Made by a program: the position numbers and the translations under genes. A DNA stretch of 64,000 bases, from positions 62,001 to 126,000 of the forward strand of contig CAVVTR010000009.1 of the NCBI GenBank assembly GCA_963751245.1, given 5' to 3'. Source of the stretch: CAVVTR01 sp963751245. GTDB lineage: Bacteria; Acidobacteriota; Thermoanaerobaculia; Thermoanaerobaculales; Thermoanaerobaculaceae. This document shows, piece by piece, positions 10,197 through 20,000 of the stretch (its first letter is position 1; the number at the start of each line of letters is the position of its first letter). Below the pieces are notes generated by a model. The model made no database searches. It had not been told where the DNA came from and saw only the letters and a list, made by a program, of their open reading frames with translations.

Positions 10197-10214
10197 CCGC
10201 CCGGAGCCGGGCGG
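10197..10214. terminator. hairpin in the convergent gap between the TPR gene and mntP
   Basis: CCGCCCGG and CCGGGCGG flank a 2-nt loop in the 27-nt gap between the two converging stops. A strong GC stem without a T-run; a bidirectional terminator is plausible from position only. Confidence 0.3.
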
Positions 10215-10216
10215 GC

Positions 10217-10774
10217 TCAGGCGATGGGGCCGAGCAGCACCCGCAGCCCGATGGCGAGCAGCACGAAGCCGCCGATCAGCTCCATGCGGTGGCCGAAGGC
10301 GTCGCCCAGCCGTCGCCCGAAGCGCAGCCCGGCCAGCGAGAGCGCGGCGGTGACCACGCCGATGACGACGGCGGGGAAGATGATCTCCACGCCGAGCATG
10401 GCCAGCGAGAAGCCCACGGCGAGAGCGTCCACGGAGGTGGCGAGGGAGAGCCCCACCAGGGGCCACCCCCGGGACGGGTCGCTGCGCCGGGGACGGGCGT
10501 CGGGGGCCAGCCCCGAGCGCACCATGTGGGCGCCCACCACGGTGAGGAGGCCGAACGCCACCCAGTGGTCGACTCCCGAGACGGCGTCGGCCACGGAGGT
10601 CCCGGCGAGCCATCCCAGCACCGGCATGCCGAACTGGAAGAGCCCGAAGTGGAAGGAGAGCCTGAACGCCGGGCGGACGCCCCGGGTCCGTTCGGAGGTG
10701 CCCGCTGCCAGGGAGACGGCGAACGCGTCCATGGCGAGGCTGACGGCGATGCCGACGACCTCGAGGAAGGTCAT
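10217..10774 (-). CDS. mntP: putative manganese efflux pump MntP
   Basis: 185 residues with six hydrophobic helices arranged as two related halves. Each half carries the conserved Asp motif of the family (AMDAFAVS near the N-terminus, SVDALAVG in the second half), thought to bind Mn(II) in the membrane. Length matches the family (about 185-190). The start overlaps the stop of the upstream metallophosphoesterase by 4 nt (ATGA), so the two are translationally coupled. I looked for a yybP-ykoY-type manganese riboswitch ahead of the pair and could not recognise one. Confidence 0.9.
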   Translation of the reverse strand: MTFLEVVGIAVSLAMDAFAVSLAAGTSERTRGVRPAFRLSFHFGLFQFGMPVLGWLAGTSVADAVSGVDHWVAFGLLTVVGAHMVRSGLAPDARPRRSDPSRGWPLVGLSLATSVDALAVGFSLAMLGVEIIFPAVVIGVVTAALSLAGLRFGRRLGDAFGHRMELIGGFVLLAIGLRVLLGPIA

Positions 10775-11931
10775 TCCGCGTCCCTCGCCGGGGCGTGGGC
10801 CGCGTCGCCGGCGGCCGTGGAGGCCGGCGGCCGCGCACGGAGCGTGATGCGGAGGATCTCGGCGGGGCGCCACAGGCGCATCCGGGGGCCCCAGGTGCCC
10901 GTCCCGCGGCAGACGATGACCGGCATGCCGTCCACCTCGTAGCGCCCGCCCATGAGCGGGTAGACCCTCCGCACGAGGAGGCTGAAAGGCCAGATCTGGC
11001 CGTCGTGGGTATGGCCCGAGAGCATGAGGCCCGCGCCGTGCGACGCCGCGACCTCGGCGTCCCAGGGCGTGTGCGAGAGCAGGATCGCGGCCCCCCGGGG
11101 GCGCCCGGCCAGGGCGCGGACGACGGCCGTGGTGCCGTCCTGTCCCGAGCGCCGGCGGGAGGTGAGGTCGTCCACGCCGGCGACCACCAGCCCCGGCGCG
11201 GCTTCCGCCCACCGGTCGTGGAGCACCCGCGGCCCGGCCTCGTCGAGGGACGTGACGCCGCCTCCGCGCCCGCCGTGGAGCTCGTGGTTGCCGGTCACCG
11301 CCCAGACGCCGAGGGGGGCGTGGAGGGCGCGGAGGAGGGCGGCCGTGTCCCCGGCAGGGCCGCCGTGCCCCTCGAACACGTCGCCGAGGAGGACCACCAT
11401 GTCCGGCCCTTGGGCGCGGATCTGCTCCAGCCGCGCCGCGAGCCAGCGGGCGCCGAGCACGTTCCCCAGGTGCAGGTCCGAGACGGCGACGACGACGGTG
11501 CCGTCCAGGCTTGCGGGGAGGCCGGGGAGGGGGACCTCGTAGGAGACCACCACCGGCGGGCGCAGGCCCTGGATCATGGCCGCCACGGCCAGGAGGCCTC
11601 CGGCGGCGAACGCCCACCCCCGCAGGCGGGGGGCCAGCCGGGGCAGCAGCAGCCCGAAGCCGGTCACGAGGTCCACGGCCAGCAGCACCACCGACACCAG
11701 GAAGAGCGTCGCCAGCCAGTCCATGCCCGCGACCTCCAGGATCGCGGCGGCGGGCCCCGAGGCGTCGTGGCCGAGGAGGCGCACGAGGAAGAACGAGCTC
11801 CACAGGATCGCCGCGACGCCCGCCAGCACCGGCCGGGAGACCCTGCGGGCCACCGCCGGCACGGAGGCGGCGCGCCAGAGCACGTAGGCGTGCAGGAGGG
11901 TCCAGGCGGTGAGGATCATGGTCATGAACAC
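10771..11931 (-). CDS. membrane-anchored metallophosphoesterase (YkuE/YaeI type)
   Basis: 386 residues. Four hydrophobic helices occupy about residues 1-125. A calcineurin-like phosphoesterase domain follows with all metal-binding motifs: DLHLGN, LGDVFE, GNHE, SHTP and GHTHDGQ. The family hydrolyses phosphomonoesters, or UDP-linked lipid precursors, on a binuclear metal centre, often Mn. The stop overlaps the start of mntP by 4 nt, suggesting that metal efflux and a metal-dependent hydrolase are co-expressed. The C-terminal ~30 residues are Ala/Arg-rich and probably disordered. The exact substrate cannot be told from sequence. Confidence 0.9.
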   Translation of the reverse strand: MFMTMILTAWTLLHAYVLWRAASVPAVARRVSRPVLAGVAAILWSSFFLVRLLGHDASGPAAAILEVAGMDWLATLFLVSVVLLAVDLVTGFGLLLPRLAPRLRGWAFAAGGLLAVAAMIQGLRPPVVVSYEVPLPGLPASLDGTVVVAVSDLHLGNVLGARWLAARLEQIRAQGPDMVVLLGDVFEGHGGPAGDTAALLRALHAPLGVWAVTGNHELHGGRGGGVTSLDEAGPRVLHDRWAEAAPGLVVAGVDDLTSRRRSGQDGTTAVVRALAGRPRGAAILLSHTPWDAEVAASHGAGLMLSGHTHDGQIWPFSLLVRRVYPLMGGRYEVDGMPVIVCRGTGTWGPRMRLWRPAEILRITLRARPPASTAAGDAAHAPARDAE

Positions 11932-12073
11932 GAGCGCGCTCCCGGTCGGCCGCCTCGGCCCCGCGCGAGAGGAGGTCCTGCGCGGGGCGCTGCCGTGAGG
12001 CCATCATATCGGCGCCGTCGCTCCCGGTGGAGCGCGCCCCCGGGGCGCCGTCCCCGGCGCGTCCGGCGGTGCT

Positions 12074-12081
12074 GGTACGAT
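12074..12081 (+). promoter_or_regulatory. extended -10 promoter, nearly leaderless
   Basis: The TG-G-TACGAT element is an extended -10 with no clear -35. It would place the transcript start around 12088, only about 4 nt before the ATG at 12092, which itself lacks a Shine-Dalgarno sequence. It therefore supports this start and a near-leaderless mRNA. Confidence 0.4.
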
Positions 12082-12091
12082 AACTCCTCGA

Positions 12092-12892
12092 ATGGACACC
12101 CTCGGCGACGACGAGCGGGCGGCTGGAAGCGCGGGCTCATCTCCCTCGCGGGCGCCCGAACCGGAGAGCACCGTCGGGATGGGTGCGAGGGCGCAGGCGG
12201 TGCGGATCGTCTCGACGTTCTGCGCCATGGCGGGCTGGCGGCTGGAGCACCTCAACCGGGCCTGGGTGATCGGGGGGCTCGCCTCGATCGGGCTTGCCCA
12301 CGTGCTCATCGATCGCGCCGACTGGCGCTTCACGCTTCCCTACCTCGCGCTGACCCTGATCTTCTACTACGGCGGCAACGCCGTGATCCTGTGCTCGCGG
12401 ATTCCGGCGAGGGCCGTGGCCCGGTGGGGCGAGGAGGGCGCCTTCCGGCGCTACGAGACGGTGGCGGGCCTGATGTTCCTCAACCAGGGCCTGGGCGTGG
12501 GGTGCATGAGCGCCCTCCACCTGCCCCGGTGGGAGAGCGCGGTCCCCGTTCCCGTGATGTTCGGCGCAGGTGTCGTGCTCTTCGGCGCCGGCGTGATCGT
12601 CAAGCTCTGGGCCACGCTCACGGTCGGCGTCGACATCTACTTCTTCCGCGACATGTTCCTGCGGCGGGCCCTCGCCCCGGCCTCCGTCGACGGTCCCTAC
12701 CGGTTTCTCCGCAACCCCATGTACTCCCTGGGTCAGCTCCAGGGGTACGGGTACGCCCTCATGGACCTCTCCCTCCCCGGCGTCCTCGCGGCCGCGGCCG
12801 GTCAGCTCCTGGTGTACGCCTTCTACTACGCGGCCGAGCGTCCCTTCGTGCACCGCGTCTACGGGACACGGAAGACGGCGGAGAGCTCGTGA
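12092..12892 (+). CDS. integral-membrane methyltransferase, isoprenylcysteine-methyltransferase/PEMT-like
   Basis: 266 residues. After a soluble N-terminal segment of about 45 residues there are six or so hydrophobic helices. The C-terminal half carries the family signature GPYRFLRNPMYS, in which Arg-Asn-Pro-Met-Tyr binds S-adenosylmethionine, followed by a conserved late Glu-Arg (AAERPF). Such enzymes methylate lipids or prenyl or thiol groups at the membrane. The start is uncertain; 12092 is kept because an extended -10 lies directly before it, but 12179 or 12227 are possible. The stop overlaps the ATG of the next gene by one base, so the two methyltransferases are translationally coupled. 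Confidence 0.82.
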   Translation: MDTLGDDERAAGSAGSSPSRAPEPESTVGMGARAQAVRIVSTFCAMAGWRLEHLNRAWVIGGLASIGLAHVLIDRADWRFTLPYLALTLIFYYGGNAVILCSRIPARAVARWGEEGAFRRYETVAGLMFLNQGLGVGCMSALHLPRWESAVPVPVMFGAGVVLFGAGVIVKLWATLTVGVDIYFFRDMFLRRALAPASVDGPYRFLRNPMYSLGQLQGYGYALMDLSLPGVLAAAAGQLLVYAFYYAAERPFVHRVYGTRKTAESS

Positions 12893-14139
12893 TGCCGCCG
12901 GCGGGGGGACGGCACCGCGCCGTCCGGCCCCGCCGGTACCAGGAGCTTGACCACCGCTCGTGGAGCCGCGAGACTCGGCCGGTGTCCCGCGACTCCGGAG
13001 ACGCTCACCGCTGGCGCCGGCGGTTCCGCGACGCGGCCCGCCGGATCCTGGCCGAGCACGCCTCGCCGGCCGAGCTGGGCCTGAGCGTGGCGCTGGGTGT
13101 GTTCGTGGCGTGCACGCCCTTCTACGGCCTGCAGACGCTGCTGGCCCTGGGCGCGGCGTGGCTCCTCGGTCTCAACCGGATCGCCGCCGTCACCGCGGCG
13201 CAGGTTTCCATCGCGCCGGTGTCGCCTTTTCTCATCCTCGGCTCCATCCAGGCCGGCGAGCTCATCCTGCACGGGCGGTTGCTGGCGCTCGGGCCCACGG
13301 TATGGCACGGGGCGGGCCTGGTCCAGACCGGTCGCGCCGTGATCGCGGCGTGGCTCGTCGGTGGCGCCGCCATGGGCATCGTCCTGGGCGGACTGCTCGG
13401 CAGCGCCGTCTTCGCCGTCGCGCGCAGGCGCCAGGAGGGTCCCCGGGACCGCGCCGGGCGGGCGGCGTTCCGTCGGGCCGTTGCGCGGTACTCGGGCGCC
13501 TCCCACCAGGTGCGCTGCTACGCTCGCATCAAGTACGCGGCCGATCCGGGCTACCGCAGGGTGATCGAGGCGCTGGACTCCCTGGCGGATGCGGGCCGGC
13601 GCCGCGTCCTCGACCTGGGATGCGGCCTCGGGATGCTCGGCGTCCTCGTTGGCGAGACCGGCCTCGGCGTCGCGATTCACGGGACCGACTGGGACACCCG
13701 CAAGCTGAAGTGGGCGGCCGCCGCAGCGGAGGGTCTGCCGGGCGTCACCTTCGCCTTCATGGACCTGCTCGCGGCTCCGCTGCCACACGCGGACTGCGTC
13801 GTCCTGCTCGACGTGCTCCACTACCACGCTCCGGAGGCGCAGGACGCGCTGCTGGAGCGGGTGGCGGACAGCCTTTCTCCCGGGGGAGCGATCCTCGTGC
13901 GCGAGGCCGACGCCGGCCGCCAGCGGTTCGTGGCCAGGGCGGCGGAGCGCTTTGCGGCGTTCCTCGGGTGGCACCGGACGGCGGGCCGCTTCCACTACCG
14001 GAGCAGCGAGGCGCTCGGGGCGACCCTCGAACACCTCGGGTTCCAGGTTCGGGTGGTGCCCGCCGGCAACGTGCTGCACCGGGCCAACGTGCTCGTCGTC
14101 GCCACCCGGGGAGGGACCGGACCGTCCGCCTTGGGGTGA
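12892..14139 (+). CDS. DUF2062 membrane domain fused to a class I SAM methyltransferase
   Basis: 415 residues. The N-terminal ~45 residues are Arg-rich. Residues about 50-185 are a DUF2062 domain with three membrane helices and the characteristic TPFYGLQTLLA segment. From about residue 205 a Rossmann-type methyltransferase follows, with motif I at Asp241-Gly247 (DLGCGLG), an acidic residue after beta-2 (GTDWD) and a post-motif segment VVLLDVLHY. DUF2062 proteins are often next to, or fused with, glycosyltransferases or methyltransferases acting on lipid or glycan at the membrane. The one-base overlap with the preceding membrane methyltransferase suggests that both modify the same lipid-linked substrate (inference). 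Confidence 0.85.
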   Translation: MPPAGGRHRAVRPRRYQELDHRSWSRETRPVSRDSGDAHRWRRRFRDAARRILAEHASPAELGLSVALGVFVACTPFYGLQTLLALGAAWLLGLNRIAAVTAAQVSIAPVSPFLILGSIQAGELILHGRLLALGPTVWHGAGLVQTGRAVIAAWLVGGAAMGIVLGGLLGSAVFAVARRRQEGPRDRAGRAAFRRAVARYSGASHQVRCYARIKYAADPGYRRVIEALDSLADAGRRRVLDLGCGLGMLGVLVGETGLGVAIHGTDWDTRKLKWAAAAAEGLPGVTFAFMDLLAAPLPHADCVVLLDVLHYHAPEAQDALLERVADSLSPGGAILVREADAGRQRFVARAAERFAAFLGWHRTAGRFHYRSSEALGATLEHLGFQVRVVPAGNVLHRANVLVVATRGGTGPSALG

Positions 14140-14154
14140 GGGCGGGACCGCGCC

Positions 14155-14340
14155 TCAGGAAAAGATCCGCGACAGCACGACCGGGATACCGAGGCCGAGC
14201 AGGGCTCCGGCCGCGAGGTCCGCGATCCGCCCCGTGCCGAAAACGAGGAGCGCCACGCCGCCGGCGATGAGGAGCGCGGCCAGCGGGAGATTGGTCTGAA
14301 TCACCGCGAGAATCCGGTGCCGTCTGGCGATCTTTTCCAT
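14155..14340 (-). CDS. small two-helix membrane protein
   Basis: 61 residues, family not recognised. A basic N-terminus (MEKIARRHRIL) is followed by two hydrophobic segments (about 12-33 and 38-57) separated by a short turn. It converges with the DUF2062 fusion gene (15-nt gap) and is divergent from bactofilin. The coding call rests on the clean two-helix pattern and on codon use matching its neighbours. Confidence 0.55.
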   Translation of the reverse strand: MEKIARRHRILAVIQTNLPLAALLIAGGVALLVFGTGRIADLAAGALLGLGIPVVLSRIFS

Positions 14341-14494
14341 GGTCGGATGGTACGCCGACGGACCGGCCGGAAGCCAGCATCGCCGCCCTCTGGCAAGGAG
14401 GTGACCGGCCCTGCGCTCCGTGTGACTCAGCACACAGTCTCTACCCTTCCGTTGGAGTAGCGTCAGATGTGACAAGGCGAAGGGAGGCAACGCG

Positions 14495-15019
14495 ATGTGG
14501 AAGAAGGACGAAGGCCCGGCGGAAGCGACGCAGCCGCCGGGACCGGCGGCAGCGCCGCGTGTCGAGTCGCCGGCGCGCCCGCGGCCGGCGGGCGCGGAGC
14601 GGGCGACGATCGGTCGCTCGATCACCATCCGCGGGGATGTCACCGGCGAGGAGGACCTGGTCATCCAGGGCACCGTCGAGGGAACCGTGGACCTCAAGCA
14701 GTTCAACGTGACGGTAGGCCCGGAGGGCAAGGTCACGGCCGACGTGACGGGCCGCGGTGTCACGGTGGAGGGCGAGGTCAAGGGGAACCTGCACGCGCAG
14801 GAACACGTGGTGCTGCGCAGCACGGCGCGGGTGCAGGGCGATCTCGTCGCCCCGAAGGTGGTGATCGAGGAGGGCGCGGTCTTTCGCGGCAACATCGACA
14901 TGAGCCCCAAGGGCGAGGGGGCGCGGCGGTCGGCAGCGGGGCCCACCTCCCTCGTGACTCCGGCGGGCGCCGCCACGGCGGCGGCGGAGGGCGAGGCGAG
15001 GGGGACGGCCAAGGCCTGA
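14495..15019 (+). CDS. bactofilin-family cytoskeletal protein
   Basis: 174 residues. A Pro/Ala-rich tail of about 35 residues precedes the bactofilin (DUF583) core at about 38-140. The core is a right-handed beta-helix seen as repeating short hydrophobic strands with Gly turns (ITIRGDVTG, LVIQGTVEG, VTVEGEVKG). The C-terminal ~30 residues are disordered Ala/Gly. Bactofilins self-assemble into filaments that position envelope proteins and polar complexes. A GGGAGG ribosome site precedes the ATG. The stop codon is immediately followed by the ATG of the next gene, so the pair is coupled. Confidence 0.92.
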   Translation: MWKKDEGPAEATQPPGPAAAPRVESPARPRPAGAERATIGRSITIRGDVTGEEDLVIQGTVEGTVDLKQFNVTVGPEGKVTADVTGRGVTVEGEVKGNLHAQEHVVLRSTARVQGDLVAPKVVIEEGAVFRGNIDMSPKGEGARRSAAGPTSLVTPAGAATAAAEGEARGTAKA

Positions 15020-15811
15020 ATGCTCTGGCCATCCCGGCGTGAGCACGGTCCCGCGGGACCGGGGCGGCCGGCGGCGCCTGACGCCCGCGTGGACGAGGTG
15101 CACGCGTCGCCTGGGATCGAGGCGCTGTTCGCCGGCCTCGAGCCCGACGGCAGCCGCAGAATCCTCGACCTCGGGCCCGCCGTGGGAGCGACCCTGGCGG
15201 TGTACTCGCCCTACGCCGCGACGGTCCGCTTCGTGGACCTCCTCGCGGGGTCCCTCGACGCTGGCGGCGAGCGTCTGAGGACGCCCGCGCTGGAGGACGG
15301 CGCCATCGGGGCCGCCCTCCCTGAAGTTGGAGAGCCCTACGACCTCATGCTCCTGTGGGACCTCCTCGACTACCTTGACCGCGACGAGGCGGCGCGCCTG
15401 ATCGCAAGGCTCGACGGTCTGAGCCGGCCGGGGACGCGGCTCTACGCCGCGGTCGGGGTGGGGAGGACGACGCCCGCCCTGCCGCGCCGCTTCGAGCTCG
15501 TCGACACGGCGACGGTGCGCAGCCGGACGGTCTCGGCCGTGGAGGGGGGTGGCCCGGCGCTGGCGCCCGCCGAGGTGGAGCGCCGCCTGGCGCCTTTCCG
15601 TGTCACGAGGTCGGTCATCCTGCGCCACGGTGTCAGGGAGTACGTCGCCGTGCGTAGGGGCGACGAGGAGGAGACCCTCCACCTCACGGGACAGGGGGAG
15701 CCTCGGGTGGCGGGTCGCGTCCTCGGAGGGGTGCGGTCCCGGCGCATGGCGGAGGCCGTGGTGGCGGCCGCGGTCAAGGAGCGGAGCCGGTCCAGCGGAC
15801 CGCCGCGGTGA
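15020..15811 (+). CDS. methyltransferase-like protein coupled to bactofilin
   Basis: 263 residues. Translation restarts one base after the bactofilin stop. A degenerate methyltransferase Rossmann fold is visible: ILDLGPAVGA as motif I at about residues 49-58, then VRFVDLL and YDLMLLWDLLDYL where motifs II and IV are expected. Motif I lacks the usual GxGxG spacing, so SAM binding is uncertain. The C-terminal ~70 residues are basic. It may be an inactive homologue used as a scaffold. Its tie to bactofilin is positional only. Confidence 0.7.
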   Translation: MLWPSRREHGPAGPGRPAAPDARVDEVHASPGIEALFAGLEPDGSRRILDLGPAVGATLAVYSPYAATVRFVDLLAGSLDAGGERLRTPALEDGAIGAALPEVGEPYDLMLLWDLLDYLDRDEAARLIARLDGLSRPGTRLYAAVGVGRTTPALPRRFELVDTATVRSRTVSAVEGGGPALAPAEVERRLAPFRVTRSVILRHGVREYVAVRRGDEEETLHLTGQGEPRVAGRVLGGVRSRRMAEAVVAAAVKERSRSSGPPR

Positions 15812-15955
15812 CCCCCCGCCGGTTGCGATGGCCGGCGGGACCGCGGGCCGGAGGGCGCCCCGACGGGGGCCGTCGCCGGGTTGCGGGGCGTCCGGAGAGC
15901 TCGTAACATCACCGCCGTCTGCACGGAAACCGAACTCCAAAGGAGGGGGATGACG

Positions 15956-16636
15956 ATGCCAACCTGGAAGAGCGTGTGCGTAGCAGCCATCGTGCTGGCC
16001 TTCTCGCCGTGGGCTCTGGCCGCCCCGCAGCCGGCCCCGGAACAGATGTCGCCACAAGAGGCCGCACAGCGGACCACCGCGTTCCTCGAGGCGGCGGCCG
16101 CCTTCACCAGGGACGTCCGGCTGAACGCTGGAGGCCTCAAGGCGGTCCTCGAGAACATCGATTCGCTGAACAGCCTCAAGGACGACGAGGCGGGCGGCGA
16201 GCTCGCCGAACGCGCCTACTCCAACGGCCGCTACGACTTCGACGTCGTCCTGTCGGATCCCGACTATGTCGCCTGGTGCGGGAGCCACGGGCTCGATCCC
16301 AGGGGTTTCTTCCAGGACCTCATGAGGCTCCAGATGCTCGTGGCCCGCAAGGAGAGCGAGAGCGCCATCGCGCAGGCGAGGACGGCCCTGCCCGAGCAGC
16401 GCAGGCAGCTCGAGTCGTTGCGTTCGACCCTGGGCGAGGAAGGCTACAAGCAGAGCCTGGCCGCCCTGGAGGCCTCGCAGGCCCAGCTGGAGAGCATGAG
16501 CGCCGCGGTCCGGGAGCTGCCGGTACCCACGCCCGGGGAGCAGAAGCTCATCGACGCCAACCGCGATCGCATCGAGGAGGCGCTGCGCGGCTCGGAGGAC
16601 GAACGCCCCTTCGAGGGACCCGGCCCGGGCGAGTGA
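15956..16636 (+). CDS. secreted coiled-coil protein of unknown function
   Basis: 226 residues. Two in-frame ATGs (15950, 15956) follow AGGAGG; the second has the better spacing (9 nt) and is chosen. A signal peptide (MPTWKSVCVAAIVLAFSPWALAA) is followed by a wholly helical, Glu/Gln/Ala-rich protein. One long coiled-coil stretch spans about residues 140-190 (ARTALPEQRRQLESLRS). A single Cys lies in the mature part (VAWCGSHG). No known domain is recognised. It may be a periplasmic structural or adaptor protein. Confidence 0.75.
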   Translation: MPTWKSVCVAAIVLAFSPWALAAPQPAPEQMSPQEAAQRTTAFLEAAAAFTRDVRLNAGGLKAVLENIDSLNSLKDDEAGGELAERAYSNGRYDFDVVLSDPDYVAWCGSHGLDPRGFFQDLMRLQMLVARKESESAIAQARTALPEQRRQLESLRSTLGEEGYKQSLAALEASQAQLESMSAAVRELPVPTPGEQKLIDANRDRIEEALRGSEDERPFEGPGPGE

Positions 16637-17045
16637 GCGCGGCCGGGGACCGGGCCGTGACGGTACTCGCGGGGGAGGCCGGCTTCCGGCACAGGCGGAG
16701 GCAGGCCGGTCCTCCGGTGCGGTCTTGCGGCCGCGTGCAGCACACGTGACACAACGCAGGCCATGAGCCACCGGCGCCGGTCGTGCCTCAAGGCGGCGTC
16801 CCGGCCGGCCCCAGGAGCGCGCCGGCGCGGCGTTCGCGCGGGTTGAGGCTTTCACAACCGCCAGACGCTGTCCCTGCGCGGGTCACCCGATCCCCCTTGC
16901 GGTGTCATCCCGGCGGAGGTACATTCGGGGAGGGGGGATCTCGCGGGACAGTGATTCCCTGTTTGCGATATAATTGTCAGGATCAGGGGTGCCGGGGCGG
17001 TACATGGCCCGGCAGGACATTAGATAAGGGGGGAGAGAGACGACA
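16637..17045. other. intergenic region, 409 nt, with promoter of the nine-haem cytochrome
   Basis: The last ~100 nt hold a good sigma-70-like promoter (described separately) and a purine-rich ribosome site (GGGGGGAGAGAG) before 17046. The first ~300 nt show no gene, repeat or clear terminator. Confidence 0.55.
16945..16974 (+). promoter_or_regulatory. sigma-70-like promoter of the nine-haem cytochrome
   Basis: A perfect -10 hexamer TATAAT (16969-16974) is preceded, 18 nt upstream, by GGGACA (16945-16950; 4 of 6 match to TTGACA). In DNA this GC-rich a perfect TATAAT is rare. The predicted transcript start near 16981 gives a leader of about 65 nt. Confidence 0.6.
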
Positions 17046-20000
17046 ATGAAGGCGTCAACGTATCGTTTTGTCAATCTGCTGCTGGTGGCCGCCCTCGTGG
17101 GGGGGATGGCGTGGCTCGTTCCGGGCAGCGCCGAAGCCGCCGCCGTGGACGTCAGCGTGGCCGTCACCGGCACGCCGGCGCCGGGCGCCACGGTGACCGC
17201 GAAGGCCACCATCACCATCAACGACGGCTCCAGTCTGCAGAGCATCACCTGGAGCCAGGTCTCCGGCGCGACGGCCGTCCTGTCGAACACCACGACCGAC
17301 ACCGTGACCGCGGCGCTGGGCAACCGCGCGGCCTACCGGCAGGCGCTGATCCACGCGCTCCTGAGTCCGCCGATCACCGACGCCCAGCTGCCGCCGAACG
17401 TTCCGGTTCCGCCGGGCGGCTTCGTCGGCGGGCTGCAGAACCGCTTCGAGGTGGTCGGGATCAATCCCTTCGCCCTCGAAGAGGGTGGTGCCGTGGTCCT
17501 GGATGTGAAAGTGGTCACTTCCTCGGGCACCTACCACGCCGAGGCCGACATCGCCACGGCGCTGCCCTGGGCCACCACCACGGGCATCCGCAACGTGCCG
17601 ATCAACGTCCCCGTGGTCCTTCACGGGAAGACCCAGTCCTCCTACAACTGGGTGCTGACGGCTCCCGCGGGCTCCACCGCGACGCTGACGGATCCCGCCA
17701 TGCAGAGCCCTGAGTTCACCCCCGATGTCGCCGGGGCCTACACGGTCGCCGTCACCGACCAGGCCGCCAACGCCACCGAGACCCTGATCATCTTCGCGGG
17801 CACCTGGAAGGGCGTCATCGTGGGTCAGGACGCCAACGGGCGCCCCAAGGTCGATACGGCCTGCACCGGCTGCCACGCTCCGGGCACCGCCATCGACATG
17901 TTCACGCCGTGGAAGAACACCGGCCACGCCGAGATCTTCACCGACAACCTGAACACGTCGACCCACTACAGCGAGTCCTGCCTGGTGTGCCACACCGTCG
18001 GCTACGATCCCGCGGCCAGCAACAACGGCTTCGACGACCAGCCCGACTTCGCGGCGTTCATCGCCTCCGGCATGCTCCACGACGCGCAGCCCGACAACTG
18101 GACCAACATGCTGGCCCAGTTCCCCAAGACCGCGCGGCTGGCCAACATCCAGTGCGAGAACTGCCACGGCCCGCAGAACAGCGCCGCCCACATGACGGGC
18201 GCTGGCGGCCCCCGGCAGAACCTGTCCTCCGAGATGTGCGGCAGCTGCCACGGCGAGCCTCTCCGCCACGGCCGCTACCAGCAGTGGCAGCTCTCGGGTC
18301 ACGCCAACTACACGCTGGCAGATGAAGAAGGCATGAACGGCACGTGCGCCAAGTGCCACACTGCCAACGGCTTCATCGCGTGGATCGACTCCAACTTCTC
18401 TGAGTCCAGCCTGCAGATCACCTGGACGGCGGACCAGATCCACCCCCAGACCTGCCAGGCCTGCCACGACCCGCACGCCATCGGCACCACCTCGGGCAGC
18501 CCGGCGAGCAACGCCACCGTGCGGATCAGCGGCGACACTCCGATGCTGCCGGCCGGCTTCGTGGCCTCGGGCGTCGGCCGTGGCGCCGTCTGCATGACCT
18601 GCCACAACAGCCGTCGCGGTCTGCGCAACGACGATACCTTCGCCGTGTCCTCGGCCGCCCAGGCGCCGCACGTGGGCACCCAGGCCGACATGGTCATGGG
18701 CCAGAACCTCTACTTCGTCCAGACCGGCGAGCGCGGCGTGCACTCCCACGTCACCGACACCTGCGTCGGCTGCCACATGGGCGCGACGCCGCCGCCCGAC
18801 CTGCTGTCCTACGATCAGGGCGGCACCAACCACACGTTCTACGCGAGCAAGGACATCTGCTCCAAGTGCCACAACTCCATCACCGCCGAGACGGTGCAGG
18901 GCCCCGTGGAGGCCAAGCTGGCGAGCCTGCAGCAGGCCATCGGCCAGGGCATCCTCGCCGTGATGCAGACACAGATCCAGAAGGGCGCCACCATCGACCT
19001 GGGTGGCCTCGCCACCGTCACCAACGTGGCGCAGGTCAGCGGCATCCAGGTGCTGGACAGCCACGGTCAGCAGGGCATCACCGTGACGATGGCCGACAAC
19101 ACCGTCATCGGCCCGGTGACCATGGGCAGCGTCAAGGTCGTTCCGGCGGCCGGCAGCGCCGTCCCGCTGTGGAACGTGGCGGACCCGAGCCTGCCCAAGG
19201 CGACCTGGAACCTGCTCGTCGTCGAGACCGACGGCAGCACCGGCGTCCACAACCCGTCCTTCATCACCAGCGCCCTCGACGTCGCGCTGTTCGCGGTGAA
19301 GAACGCCAATCCGAACCCCTCCGGCGGGTTCGTCAACCCCGCCAACAACGGCGGTCCCGGCAACGGCGCCGGCGCGGTGTCGTGCACCTCGCCGTTCGTC
19401 TACTGGGCCGAGATCGTCGCCCGCAACGAGGGTGAGGCCGGCAGCGTGTGGCGCACCGACCTCGTGGCCCGCAACCTGGTGTCGTCCAACGCGGCCGTGA
19501 AGTTCGTGCTCCACGCGCCGTCGGGCGAGACCTCGGCCACCTCCACCATCGCGGGCGGCAGCCAGGGCGTCTACCAGGACGTAGTGGGCATGATGAACAT
19601 GACCGACGCCAAGGGCTCCCTGGAGATCTGCTCCGACCAGCCGCTGCAGGTCCTCGGCCGCATCTTCCAGGCCGGTGAGGACGGCACCTACGGCCAGTTC
19701 ATCGACGGCCACGTCGCCAACCTCGGTCTGGCCACCGGCCAGACGGCCTCCCTGCTCGGCCTCCGTCAGGAGACCGGGAAGTTCCGCACCAACATCAGCG
19801 TGACCAACGGCGGTGCGACGGCGGCCCAGGTCTCCATCGCGCTCTACGCCACCGACGGCACCGCGCTGACGACCTACACCCTGTCCCTGGCGCCCGGCCA
19901 GGTCTACCAGGACCTCGCGCCTTTCGAGGCCCGGGCCAACAAGCCGGACCTGGGCTTCGGGTTCGCCACCGTCACCGTGCTCTCGGGTGACAACGTCCTC

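Noticed and set aside
11932..12075. Possible yybP-ykoY manganese riboswitch ahead of the metallophosphoesterase-mntP pair
   Set aside because: I could not see its conserved loop sequences or paired stems in this short region.
10795..12891. Very long open frames on the strand opposite to real genes, here against the metallophosphoesterase and similarly at about 3454-5004, 24817-26478 and 53200-54000
   Set aside because: They are the GC-rich mirror frames of clear genes. Their translations are Arg/Gly/Ala/Pro-rich with no recognisable domain, while the opposite strand has full motifs.
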